Assembly (NCBI GenBank): GCA_963575745.1
Contig: CAUYUJ010000159.1
Location: 543,152-607,151 of the forward strand
Source: Prorocentrum cordatum
Lineage: Eukaryota; Sar; Dinophyceae; Prorocentrales; Prorocentraceae
Direction of reading: 5' to 3'
DNA length: 64,000 nt
Numbering within the stretch: position 1 is the first letter of the stretch; each line of letters begins with the position of its first letter. The notes below the pieces were generated by a model. The model was not told where the DNA came from and did no database searches. It saw only the letters and a list, made by a program, of their open reading frames with translations. The position numbers were made by a program, and so were the translations under genes. Below, one piece after another: positions 54,223 through 64,000 of the stretch.

Positions 54223-54947
54223 ACATGATCGACCCACGAACCCGGAAAGGAATGTAGAACTGTAACACATGGCAGCGTTTTCAAAGACACCTGATTGGGT
54301 GACGGGCAAATGCAATACTGAAGGTATCGATCTTGATGTACCCTGCCGAGGGCTGTGCTGTGCTGCGCCGTGCTGAATTGCGATGTGCCATGGCGCGACT
54401 GTGCTCTATAGCCTCGTGGATCGAGTCCTCCTTTGCATCCGAGTCCTGACCGAACTGATCTGGATCTTAAGCTCGAGCTGCCTGAACACATAGTAGCTGC
54501 CCCAGAGCTAATGGACAGGGGAACATGCCAGGAGGACGCGCCGCGAAACGTCCCAAGGGATGCGCCAGGCGACGTGCCAGGGGACGTGCCATGGGGTCGC
54601 ACCGCGGGACGTGCCAAGGGGACGCGCTACGGAACGTGCCAATGGATGTGCCACGGGATGTGCCAGGGGACGCGCCACGCGACGTGCCAGGGGGACTCGC
54701 CAAAGGACGCCCCACGGAACGTGCCAAGGAACGTGCCAAGTTGCAATGCTGAGTGCATCGACCTTGATGTACCGTGCCGAAATCAGTGCTGTGCTGCGCC
54801 GTGCTGAATTGCGATGTGCCATGGCGCGATTGTGCTCTATAGCCTCGTGGATCGAGTCCTCCTTTGCATCCGAGTCCTGACCGAACTGATCTGGATCTTA
54901 AGCTCGAGCTGCCTGAACACATAGTAGCTGCCCCAGAGCTAATGGAC
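54223..54947 (+). repeat. segmental duplication 1, copy 2 (modules F and C)
   Basis: Partner of 48924-49648. Identity ends exactly at TAATGGAC, where the next array begins. Confidence 0.92.
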
Positions 54948-56585
54948 GTCGTCGGATCGTGAAAGCGTGGGCTCTACAGACCCCCAAGAGACCCTCCAAG
55001 AGAACCCCAAGACACCGCTCCACGCAAGGCTCTAAGATGAGACTTTGTCGTCGTCGTCGCCGCCGCCGCCACCGCGACGTCGTCGTCGTGGGCTCTACAG
55101 ACCCCCAAGAGACCCTCCAAGAGACCCCCCACGCAAGGCTCTAAGATGAGACTTTGTCGTCGTCGTCGCCGCCGCCGCCCTGTCCTCGATCCCTCGATCG
55201 TGTAAGCGTGGGCTCTACAGACCCTCAAGAGACCCTCCAAGAGAACCCCAAGAGACCCCCCCACGCAAGGCTCTAAGATGAGACTTTGTCGTCGTCATCG
55301 CCGCCGCCGCCGCCACCGCGACGTCGTCGTCGTCGTCGCGCTGTCCTCGAGCCCTCGATCGTGTAAGCGTGGGCTCTGCAGACCCCCAAGAGACCCTCCC
55401 AGAGAACCCCCGGAGACCCCCCCACGAGAGGCTCTAAGATGAGACTTTGTCGTCGTCGTCGTCGCCGCCGCCACCGCGACGTCGTCGTCGTCGTCGCGCT
55501 GTCCTCGATCACTCGATCGTGAAAGCGTGGGCTCTACAGACCCCCAAGAGACCCTCCAAGAGAACCCCGAGACACCCCACGCAAGGCTCTAAGATGAGAC
55601 TTTGTCGTCGTCGTCGCCGCCGCCGCCACCGCGACGTCGTCGTCGTCGTCGCGCTGTCCTCGATCACTCGATCGTGAAAGCGTGGGCTCTACAGACCCCC
55701 CAGGAGACCCTCCCAGAGAACCCCAAGACACCGCTCCACGCAAGGCTCTAAGATGAGACTTTGTCGTCGTCGTCGCCGCCGCCGCCACCGCGCGTGGGCT
55801 CTACAGACCCCCAAGAGACCCTCCAAGAGACCCCCCACGCAAGGCTCTAAGATGAGACTTTGTCGTCGTCGTCGCCGCCGCCGCCCTGTCCTCGATCCCT
55901 CGATCGTGTAAGCGTGGGCTCTACAGACCCTCAAGAGACCCTCCAAGAGAACCCCAAGAGACCCCCCCACGCAAGGCTCTAAGATGAGACTTTGTCGTCG
56001 TCATCGCCGCCGCCGCCGCCACCGCGACGTCGTCGTCGTCGTCGCGCTGTCCTCGAGCCCTCGATCGTGTAAGCGTGGGCTCTGCAGACCCCCAAGAGAC
56101 CCTCCCAGAGAACCCCCGGAGACCCCCCCACGAGAGGCTCTAAGATGAGACTTTGTCGTCGTCGTCGCCGCCGCCGCCACCGCGACGTGGTCGTCATCGT
56201 CGCGCTGTCCTCGATCCCTCGATCGTGTAAGCGTGGGCTCTACAAACCGTCAAGAGACCCTCCAAGAGAACCCCAAGAGACCCCCCCACGCAAGGCTCTA
56301 AGATGAGACTTTGTCGTCGTCGTCGTCGCCGCCGCCGCCACCGCGACGTCGTCGTCGTCGTCGCGCTGTCCTCGATCCCTCGATCGTGTAAGCGTGGGCT
56401 CTACAGACCCTCCAGAGACCCTCCAAGAGAACCCCAAGAGACCCCCCCACGCAAGGCTCTAAGATGAGACTTTGTCGTCGTGGTGGACGCCGCCGCCACC
56501 GCGACGTCGTCGTCGTCGCGCTGTCCTCGACCCGTCGATCATGTAAGCGTGGACTCTACAAACCGTCCAAGAGAACCCCAAGAGA

Positions 56586-56623
<38 letters not shown>

Positions 56624-56640
56624 CTCCCAGAGCCTTCGGG
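54948..56640. repeat. about 160-bp tandem array, 12 copies with a 0.7-kb higher-order unit
   Basis: GCGTGGGCTCT (or GTGGGCTCT) lies near 54966, 55087, 55207, 55367, 55527, 55680, 55793, 55911, 56073, 56232, 56393 and 56548. Short (113-121) and long (153-162) units alternate in a pattern repeated from 55680. Each unit has CTCTAAGATGAGACTTTG and CGTCGTCG/CGCCGCCG triplets. Asp/Ala/Arg frames are artefacts. Confidence 0.95.
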
Positions 56641-56689
56641 GCCTCTCCTTGGCCCTCCTACGGAAAATCCTGCAAAACCTAGCGAATTA

Positions 56690-57565
56690 GTCGAGACATC
56701 CTCGAAATTCCTGCGCGCTGGACGCGGCACGCGCGAGACATCCTCGGAATTCCTGCGCGCGAGTCTTCCTTTGCATCCAAGTCCTGACCGAACTGATCTG
56801 GATCTGAAGCTCGAGCTTCCTGAACACATAGTAGCTGCCCCAGAGCTAATTGACAGGGGGACATGCCAGGAGGACGCGCCGCGAAACGTCCCCAGGGACG
56901 CGCCAGGCGACGTGCCAAGGGACGTGCCATGGGGTCGCACCGTAGGCCGTGCCAAGGGGACGCGCTACGGGACATCCTCAAAATTCCTGCGCGCGGGACG
57001 TGGCACGCGCGAGACATCTTCCGAATTCCTGCGAGCGGGACGTGAAAACAAGCATTTCGCCTGAGACATCCTCTGAATTCTGGCCCCCCACGAGGCCCCC
57101 GCTCGAGACATCCCCAAGTTTGCAGAAACCAGCGTTTCGCTCGAGACATCCTCAACAAATTATGAAAAACAAGCGTTTCGCTCGAGACATCCGGTCAAAA
57201 TTCTAAGAAATCCTGACAAAACAAACGAATTAGTCGAGACATCCTCGAAATTCCTGCGCGCGGGACGCGGCCCGCGCGAGACATCCTTGGAATTCCCGCG
57301 AGCGGGACACGAAAACAAGCATTTCGCCTGAGACATCCTCTGAATTCTGGCCCCCCGCTCGAGACATCTCCAAATTTTGCGAAAACCAGCGTTTCGCTCG
57401 AGACATCCTCCACAAACTATGTAAAATAAGCGTTTCGCTCGAGACATCCTGCCAAAGTTCTAAGAAATCCTGACAAAACAAGCGAATTAGTCGAGACATC
57501 CTCGAAATTCCTGCGCGCGGGACGCGGCACGCGCGAGACATCCTCGGAATTCCTGCGCGCGGGGC
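56690..57565 (+). repeat. macrosatellite modules B, C remnant, B
   Basis: A short B piece (56690-56757), a C piece (56758-56970), then B to 57565. Most of it is segmental duplication 2, copy 2. Confidence 0.9.
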
Positions 57566-57864
57566 GCTTTTCCGAGTCGCGGTCGGGGCTCCAGACCCCG
57601 TTATTTTTCGAGGATTCTGCGAAAAACGCTCCGCACCCTCTTTTTTACGAGGGAAAGCGGGGGTCTGCGGACCCCGTTATTTATCGAGGATCCGAGATGG
57701 GGGGCGAACTTTCCTCGAGCGGGCACGCACAAAACGCACTTTTTCTAAAAAAATCAGCACTTTACCTCGTTATTTATCGCAAATAATTTCGCTGGCGCTT
57801 GACCCGTCAGATCCGGGGGTAAACGGCTAAAAGAGAACCCTGGGCCCACGCCCTTTCCGGGAAA
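56863..57864 (+). repeat. segmental duplication 2, copy 2
   Basis: Partner of 51974-52975. Confidence 0.93.
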
Positions 57865-57866
57865 AA
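57546..57866 (+). repeat. macrosatellite module D, last copy
   Basis: CGCGGTCGGGGCTCCAG through CCCTGGGCCCACGCCCTTTC. The macrosatellite ends here. Confidence 0.9.
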
Positions 57867-58349
57867 CGAATGACCAGAAGAACGTGTCTGCAACATTCTC
57901 AACCTTGAAGGCGCCGGCATCGGCTTATTAGCATCAGGTATGTTCACGGCAATCATGTTGGCTACGACGGAACAAGAACGAGGATCAAATCGGGCGAGGA
58001 AAAATAGAAAATCTCTGAGATCTGGCGGCACTGGAGGATGCCTCGGGCGCCGCGGCCTTCTCAGAGCGTTCCGGAACGCTCTGAGAGCGTTCCAGAACGC
58101 TCCAGAGCGGACTTGTCCTCGTCCCAGCCCTTTCCGATTGGCCCCTCTTGCCCGCCACCAGACAGCGCCGCGCGCGCGCGGACGCCCGAGAGAGTCCGGC
58201 GCGGGCCGGCCACCCCAGACGTGGCGCCGTGGAAGAGCTGGTCGGCGAGGTCCTGGCACTGTTCGGGGGGCGGGCCGTCGCGGGGACCAGCCCGGCTCGG
58301 CGCAGACTCCGCTCGGCCAAGACAGAAGAGCAGCGCTGCAATTTCTCCA
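57867..58349. other. unique region, no gene supported
   Basis: 58058-58110 has CAGAGCGTTCCGGAACGCTC and similar, an imperfect palindromic repeat. The open frames across the region are shadows of GC-rich DNA. Confidence 0.4.
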
Positions 58350-58465
58350 GGAGGCCACATGCGAGTCCTACCCAACCACCACCACCACCACCACACAATT
58401 TCTAAGGGGGGGAGGTGGGGTTTTCGTGGGTTGGGTGGGGTAGGGTTCGCATGTGGCCTCCTCTG
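58350..58465. repeat. dispersed hairpin repeat J, copy 2
   Basis: GGAGGCCACATGCGA...CCCAACCACCACC pairs with the GGTTGGGTGGGGTAGGGTTC side, which ends CGCATGTGGCCTCC. It matches 22360-22425 in inverted orientation. Confidence 0.75.
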
Positions 58466-58679
58466 CTCGGGGGCCCCTCGGACTCGGCTCGGCCAAGATG
58501 TGCGGCTACCTCCAGGGCCGCGAGCGAGTCCTAAGGCTGGCCCAGCCAGAATCGAGGTCTGCAGGATAGTGTCAGATCTGGCGCCCTGGCCCCAGACATG
58601 CGACGTCTTGATGTTTGTTCCCAAACAGCTTGCTGCACGGGTGTTATGGTAGAAGCACGTTCCAGCCGAGAAGGGTTGG

Positions 58680-59395
58680 AGCAGAGACATCCTCAACCAA
58701 CTGTTCTGGTCCGAACCGTTCTGCCTGAAATGTCCTCACGACTCTCGTTTCCGAGTTAGCTCGGGTGGAGCATTTCGCCTGAGACATCTTCGACACTCTG
58801 AGTTCCGAAGTGCTGCGCGCGAGGTGGTCCAGCTCGTTTCGTCTGAGACATCCTCGCAACTCTGGGCTTCGAGATGCTGCGCGCGAGGCGCGAGGTGGTC
58901 TGGCCCGTTTCGCGTGAGACATCCTCGAAACTCTGAAATCCGAGAGAGAGAGAGAGAGAGAGTAGGGAGGAGGGGTCGGACCGAAACACACCATTTTATT
59001 ACAATTATGTGGTCGAATTGTGCTCCTGGTCGAATTGTGCTCCAGGCGGTGTCTGGAAACCGCCTGAAACATTCTCGCGACTCTGATCTCCCAGATTCTG
59101 CGCGCGTCTGGGCGCCGCGTGAGATATCTTCGTGACTGTGGGTTCTGAGAAACTGGTCTGGCCCGTTTGTCTTGGGACATCCTCGCAACTCGGGGCTCCG
59201 CGATGCTGCGCGCGAGGTGGTCCATCTCGTTTCGCCTGAGACATCCTCGCAACTCTGGGCTCCGAGAAAATGTGCGTAACTGGTCTGGCCGTTTCACTTG
59301 AGACATCCTCGCCGTTCAGGGCTCCGAGATGCTGCGCGCGAGGTGGTCTGGCCCGTTTCGCGTGAGCCACCCCCGAAACTCTGGGCTCCGAGAAG
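58680..59395. repeat. about 70-bp tandem array related to module B
   Basis: TTTCG(C/T)(C/G)TGAGACATCCTCGC, then AACTCTGGGCTCCGAGATGC, TGCGCGCGAGGTGGTC. About ten copies, with a (GA)n run at 58940-58961. The core GAGACATCCTCG is shared with module B. Confidence 0.88.
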
Positions 59396-59829
59396 GGAGA
59401 GGGAGGAGGGAGAGGGGTCAGACCCAACCGAACCGTGTGATTTCACTTCTGTGGTCGACATGTGCTCTGGGAGGGGTAACTAACTGTGGGCGCCCCTGGC
59501 CCGATGGAGGAGGCAGCCGGCGCCGAGGTGCGAGCACGACTCCTTCGCAAATCGCACGGGCTTCTCAGGTGGAAGCCATGCCAGAACAAATCTTGGAGAT
59601 GCTTCGAGCGAGAGCGTGGTGAGCGGTGAGAAGGCAGGATGGGGCAGGAGGAACGGAGGAAGAAAAAAGAATCTGCTGACCCTTCGGCGTGTGTGAGACG
59701 ATGGCATCGTCGTCGTTGTTGTCGTCGTGGTCGCCGTCGTCATTCCCTTCCCTGTATCCCTTTCCTACCCGGAGGGGGGCTGGGCGGGGGGGGGGTCTGG
59801 TCACATTGTTGAAGGCTTAACGACTTCTG
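59396..59829. other. no gene supported
   Basis: Unique; includes a short TCGTCGTCGTTGTTG run at 59700-59730. Confidence 0.4.
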
Positions 59830-59955
59830 TCGTCCTTCCACTCGCGCTGGAACGGCCGCCAATTGCTCTGGATTTACCTGGATTTGCCCGGGCTTATCTC
59901 GATTTACCTGGATTTGCTAGATTTATCTGCCATTTACCTGGATTTATCTGGCCCG
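59830..59955. repeat. degenerate GGATTTACCTG/GATTTATCTG repeat
   Basis: GGATTTACCTGGATTTGCC, CGATTTACCTGGATTTGC, TAGATTTATCTGCC and TTTACCTGGATTTATCTGG at about 12-18 bp. Confidence 0.75.
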
Positions 59956-60340
59956 ATCCCCACAAGTCGATTGGCGAAAAGTCGACAAGCCTTTTGGGAT
60001 CACATGTCAGAAAGCGGTCCCTCCCTTTCCCTTGGGTCCCGGCGGGTCCCGGAGGGGTCGCCAGCGGGGGTCCCGTGGGAGGTCCCGCCTGCCGGGTCGG
60101 CGGGCGGCACCGGACGCAAGGCACGTGCGTGCAGCTTTCGATTATCTCCGCGCCGTTCACTTGCCGATTACGTCTTCCCCGGTTGAGCCCACTACCGCGG
60201 CGACAAAGTCACCAGATCCGACGGCGGCGCCGGCGCCTAGAAGTATCTGTTAGATCAGGCACGACCAGTTTTCATTCCAAAAAACAGCGATGCATTAAAT
60301 ATTCGCTTCCGAACCAAACCGAATGTGTATGTGTATATAT
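59956..60340. other. no gene supported; GGTCCCG repeats
   Basis: 60030-60090 carries GGTCCCGGCGGGTCCCGGAG and GGTCCCGTGGGAGGTCCCGC, as at 38640-38830. Confidence 0.45.
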
Positions 60341-60345
60341 ATATA

Positions 60346-60390
<45 letters not shown>
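60341..60390. repeat. (TA)n and (GA)n microsatellites
   Basis: TATATATATATA then about 18 GA dinucleotides, abutting the left edge of the 2-kb duplication. Confidence 0.95.
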
Positions 60391-60394
<4 letters not shown>

Positions 60395-60842
60395 TTCACG
60401 GGCGCTTGCCTTGGGAATATGCAGCGGCGCGTTTCGAATCGGGGGGTGCACCCCTAATCCCCCCCCTCCCGAACCCCCCCCCCCAGGGGAGGGGGGGTTC
60501 CAAGCCCCCCCCCCCTCCCCCCCCCCGCGCGCCGGCGCCGGCGTTGGCGGTCGCCGCAGCGCCAACGCAGCGACGATGACCAGAGAGGGCCCAGAGGGGG
60601 GGGGTCAAAACCCCCCCCCCCGCGCAGCGCCGGCGCCGGCGCCGGCGCTGGCGGCTGCCAGCAGAGCCGACGGCGGGGACGCAGCGACGATGACCATAGA
60701 GGGCCCAGAGGCCGCAGAGGGAACACACAAATCGCCATATCGAGCCCTCGCATGCTCCTGAGACGCCCCCGAGGACCTCAAAAGGCATCCATTAGAACTC
60801 TGACCCTGTGCCAAAACACAGTGGCGGGAGGAGCCGAAGGCC

Positions 60843-61630
60843 ACATCACCACCACCACCACCACCACCGCCACCACAGACCACCATACCACCACCACCAC
60901 CGCCACCACCACCACATCCACCATCACAACCACCACAACCCACCATCACCACAACCACCACCATCACAACAAACCACCTCACCAACAACACCACCACCAA
61001 AAACACGCCACCACCACCAGCACCACCACAACCCACCCCAACCCACCACAACCACCACCGACTAAAACCACCACACCATTACCACCACCATTACAACCGC
61101 CACAACCACCACCATCACCACAACCCACCACCAACACCACCACCACAAACCACCACACCACCACAACCACCACCACCACCACCACCACCCACCACCCACC
61201 ATCCACCACCCACCACCACCACCAGCACCACTACCAGCAGCAGCACCACCACCAACACCACAGCCCACTACCACCACCACCACAAACCACAACGCCAGGA
61301 CTACCACCACCGCCACCACCACGATAACCACCACCAAACCACCACACAAGCACCACCACCACAGCCACCACCACCAACACCACAATAGCTCACCACCACC
61401 ACCACCACCACCAACGCCAAAACAACATCCCACCATCACTACCACCACCATCACCACAATCTACCACACCACCACCACCACCGCCACAACCACTACCACT
61501 ACTACCAGCAGCACAGCCCACCACCACCACCACCACAACCACCACAAGCCACCTCACCACCACCACCACGACCACCACAGCCACTACCACCACCACCACC
61601 ACCCCCGCCGCCACCGCCAGCCGCCGCCGA
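60843..61630. repeat. (CCA/CAC)n compound microsatellite, copy 1
   Basis: CACCAC and AACCACC triplets; Thr/His/Pro and Val/Gly/Trp frames are repeat translations. Copy 2 at 62905-63690. Confidence 0.96.
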
Positions 61631-61766
61631 CGCCGGCGCCCGCTCGAGGAGGGAGAGAGGAGAAGTAGGGGAGGGGGGGAGGGGGGGGTTCGAACCCTCC
61701 CCCTCCGTCACGGGATGGGGTGGGTCGACCCCCCCTTCACGCGACCACAGAACGCGCTTTGTCATA

Positions 61767-61977
61767 CATATATATATATATATACTTGCACATACGTACA
61801 TACATACACACATGCATACATACATACATACATACATACATACATACATACATACATACATACATACATACACACACATACATACATACATACCTACATA
61901 CATACATACATACATACATACATACACACATACATACATACATACATAAATACATACATATATACACACAAACATAC

Positions 61978-62014
<37 letters not shown>

Positions 62015-62105
62015 CATACGTTTACATATACATATACATATACATATACATCAATATATATATATATATACCTATGCATATGCATATACATATACATATA
62101 CATAC
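61767..62105. repeat. (CATA)n microsatellite with TATACA variants
   Basis: ACATACATAC then CATATA. Copy 2 runs from 63827 to the window end. Confidence 0.97.
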
Positions 62106-62108
62106 ACA

Positions 62109-62453
62109 TATCCTTATTCCTTATTATAATATACCCTCAGGCCGGCAGATAGCGGGCGCATCCGGGTGGTCCCATCCTAACCCGTAAAAAACAATACAAA
62201 ATCAACATTTTTCTTAATTTTTTCCTCTCGACATGGACGTCCTGTCGTCCACGGCGATAATCCATTGCACAAAATACCACAAAGAGCACACGCGCGCGTT
62301 CATGTCAGAATCCTACCGAACACCGTGTGTTTGCAAGCATTTCAACATAAAAACATCAAAGACCCAATGCTTTTTCACAAAAAATTGTACAAATTTCCCG
62401 TCCGGGCTCTCTTGCTGAGATCATAGGAAAACCATAGGAATCTTAATGCAGCG
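62109..62453. other. lower-GC unique spacer between duplication copies
   Basis: About 345 bp of lower-GC sequence unlike its surroundings (AAAAAACAATACAAAATC, TTTTTCTTAATTTTTTCC). A 61-codon frame at 62233-62418 has ordinary composition but no motif. Confidence 0.5.
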
Positions 62454-64000
62454 GCGCGTTTCACGGGCGCTTGCCTTGGGAATATGCAGCGGCGCGTTTC
62501 GAATCGGGGGGTGCACCCCTAATCCCCCCCCTCCCGAACCCCCCCCCCCCAGGGGAGGGGGGGTTCCAAGCCCCTCCCCCCCCCCTCCCCCCCCCGCGCG
62601 CCGGCGCCGCGTTGGCGGTCGCCGCAGCAACGCAGCGACGATGACCAGAGAGGGCCCAGAGGGGGGGGTCAAACCCCCCCCCGCGCCAGCGCCGGCGCCG
62701 GCGCCGGCGCTGGCGGCTGCCAGCAGAGCCGACGGCGGGGACGCAGCGACGATGACCATAGAGGGCCCAGAGGCCGCAGAGGGAACACACAAATCGCCAT
62801 ATCGAGCCCTCGCATGCTCCTGAGACGCCCCCGAGGACCTCAAAAGGCATCCATTAGAACTCTGACCCTGTGCCAAAACACAGTGGCGGGAGGAGCCGAA
62901 GGCCACATCACCACCACCACCACCACCACCGCCACCACAGACCACCATACCACCACCACCACCGCCACCACCACCACATCCACCATCACAACCACCACAA
63001 CCCACCATCACCACAACCACCACCATCACAACAAACCACCTCACCAACAACACCACCACCAAAAACACGCCACCACCACCAGCACCACCACAACCCACCC
63101 CAACCCACCACAACCACCACCGACTAAAACCACCACACCATTACCACCACCATTACAACCGCCACAACCACCACCATCACCACAACCCACCACCAACACC
63201 ACCACCACAAACCACCACACCACCACAACCACCACCACCACCACCACCACCCACCACCCACCATCCACCACCCACCACCACCACCAGCACCACTACCAGC
63301 AGCAGCACCACCACCAACACCACAGCCCACTACCACCACCACCACAAACCACAACGCCAGGACTACCACCACCGCCACCACCACGATAACCACCACCAAA
63401 CCACCACACAAGCACCACCACCACAGCCACCACCACCAACACCACAACAGCTCACCACCACCACCACCACCACCAACGCCAAAACAACATCCCACCATCA
63501 CTACCACCACCATCACCACAATCTACCACACCACCACCACCACCGCCACAACCACTACCACTACTACCAGCAGCACAGCCCACCACCACCACCACCACAA
63601 CCACCACAAGCCACCTCACCACCACCACCACGACCACCACAGCCACTACCACCACCACCACCACCCCCGCCGCCACCGCCAGCCGCCGCCGACGCCGGCG
63701 CCCGCTCGAGGAGGGAGAGAGGAGAAGTAGGGGAGGGGGGGAGGGGGGGGGTCGAACCCTCCCCCTCCGTCACGGGATGGGGTGGGTCGACCCCCCCCTT
63801 CACGCGACCACAGAACGCGCTTTGTCATACATATATATATATACTTGCACATACGTACATACATACACACATGCATACATACATACATACATACATACAT
63901 ACATACATACATACATACATACATACATACACACATACATACATACATACATACACATATACATACATACATACATAAATACATACATACATACACACAA
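62454..64000. repeat. 2-kb tandem duplication, copy 2 (cut by window end)
   Basis: Same order of blocks as 60389-62108. Differences include shortened C-runs near 62540-62600 and AACAGCTC for AATAGCTC near 63447. It continues past the window. Confidence 0.95.

Larger units (their letters stand above)
60389..62108. repeat. 2-kb tandem duplication, copy 1
   Basis: C/G-run block, then (CCA)n-rich tract (60843-61630), then a GGGGGGTTCGAACCC block, then (CATA)n (61767-62105). It matches the downstream copy at an offset of 2062-2065 bp with only a few indels in C-runs and rare substitutions. Confidence 0.95.

Noticed and set aside
61685-61695. GGTTCGAACCC, an exact match to a tRNA/SINE B box
   Set aside because: It is a self-complementary part of a G/C-run palindrome; no A box, acceptor stem or anticodon arm could be placed. 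The second copy lost a T (GGTCGAACC).

Overview
The window looks like nuclear DNA of a eukaryote with a GC-rich, repeat-dominated genome. The best fit is a dinoflagellate; a GC-rich genus such as Prorocentrum is possible but unproven. The evidence is the kind of reverse transcriptase (RT) and RNase H retroelements present, strongly GC-biased codon use, a 100-N scaffold gap, enormous microsatellites and nested satellite arrays. I see no bacterial gene organisation, no rRNA, no convincing tRNA or snRNA, no CRISPR array, and no recognisable spliced-leader sequence. No host housekeeping gene could be identified.

Bases 1-7770 hold a near-complete non-LTR retroelement on the + strand. It has a long acidic first ORF (9-3277, broken by one -1 frame change near 926-944 and a 100-N gap) that ends in an endonuclease C-terminus. 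This overlaps by ATGA a 1390-residue RT - zinc knuckle - RNase H protein (3274-7446) whose RT and RNase H catalytic residues are all present. Beyond the stop the same frame stays protein-like to 7770. Bases 8.3-9.05 kb are TA, CT and C simple repeats.

Bases 10.1-13.75 kb hold a second, very GC-rich and decayed element (endonuclease trace, RT, zinc-knuckle trace, RNase H). It has several frameshifts, a stop, and Asp-to-Gly changes in both the RT and RNase H active sites. It abuts a third fragment (13.75-15.0 kb): a LINE RT C-terminal region carrying two C2H2-type zinc fingers. That is followed by an intact 246-codon ORF of unknown function (14996-15736).

From 15.7 kb to the end I can support only repeats. 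They include 77-78-bp and 89-bp satellites that share an inverted core (17.8-18.4, 19.6 and 26.0-27.6 kb); palindromic MITE-like elements (24.7, 25.3, 25.5 and 38.8 kb); several dispersed families; and CAT, CTC, ACT, GAC, TTGCA, CAC and CATA microsatellites. Bases 44.3-57.9 kb form a macrosatellite of ordered modules (called E, F, C, B and D here), with an inverted copy at 28.3-29.8 kb. It is interrupted by 73-bp and about 160-bp tandem arrays and by near-identical segmental duplications. The final 3.6 kb is a direct tandem duplication of about 2.06 kb. Apart from the retroelement proteins nothing here forms a recognisable pathway; the window reads as heterochromatin-like, mobile-element-derived DNA.
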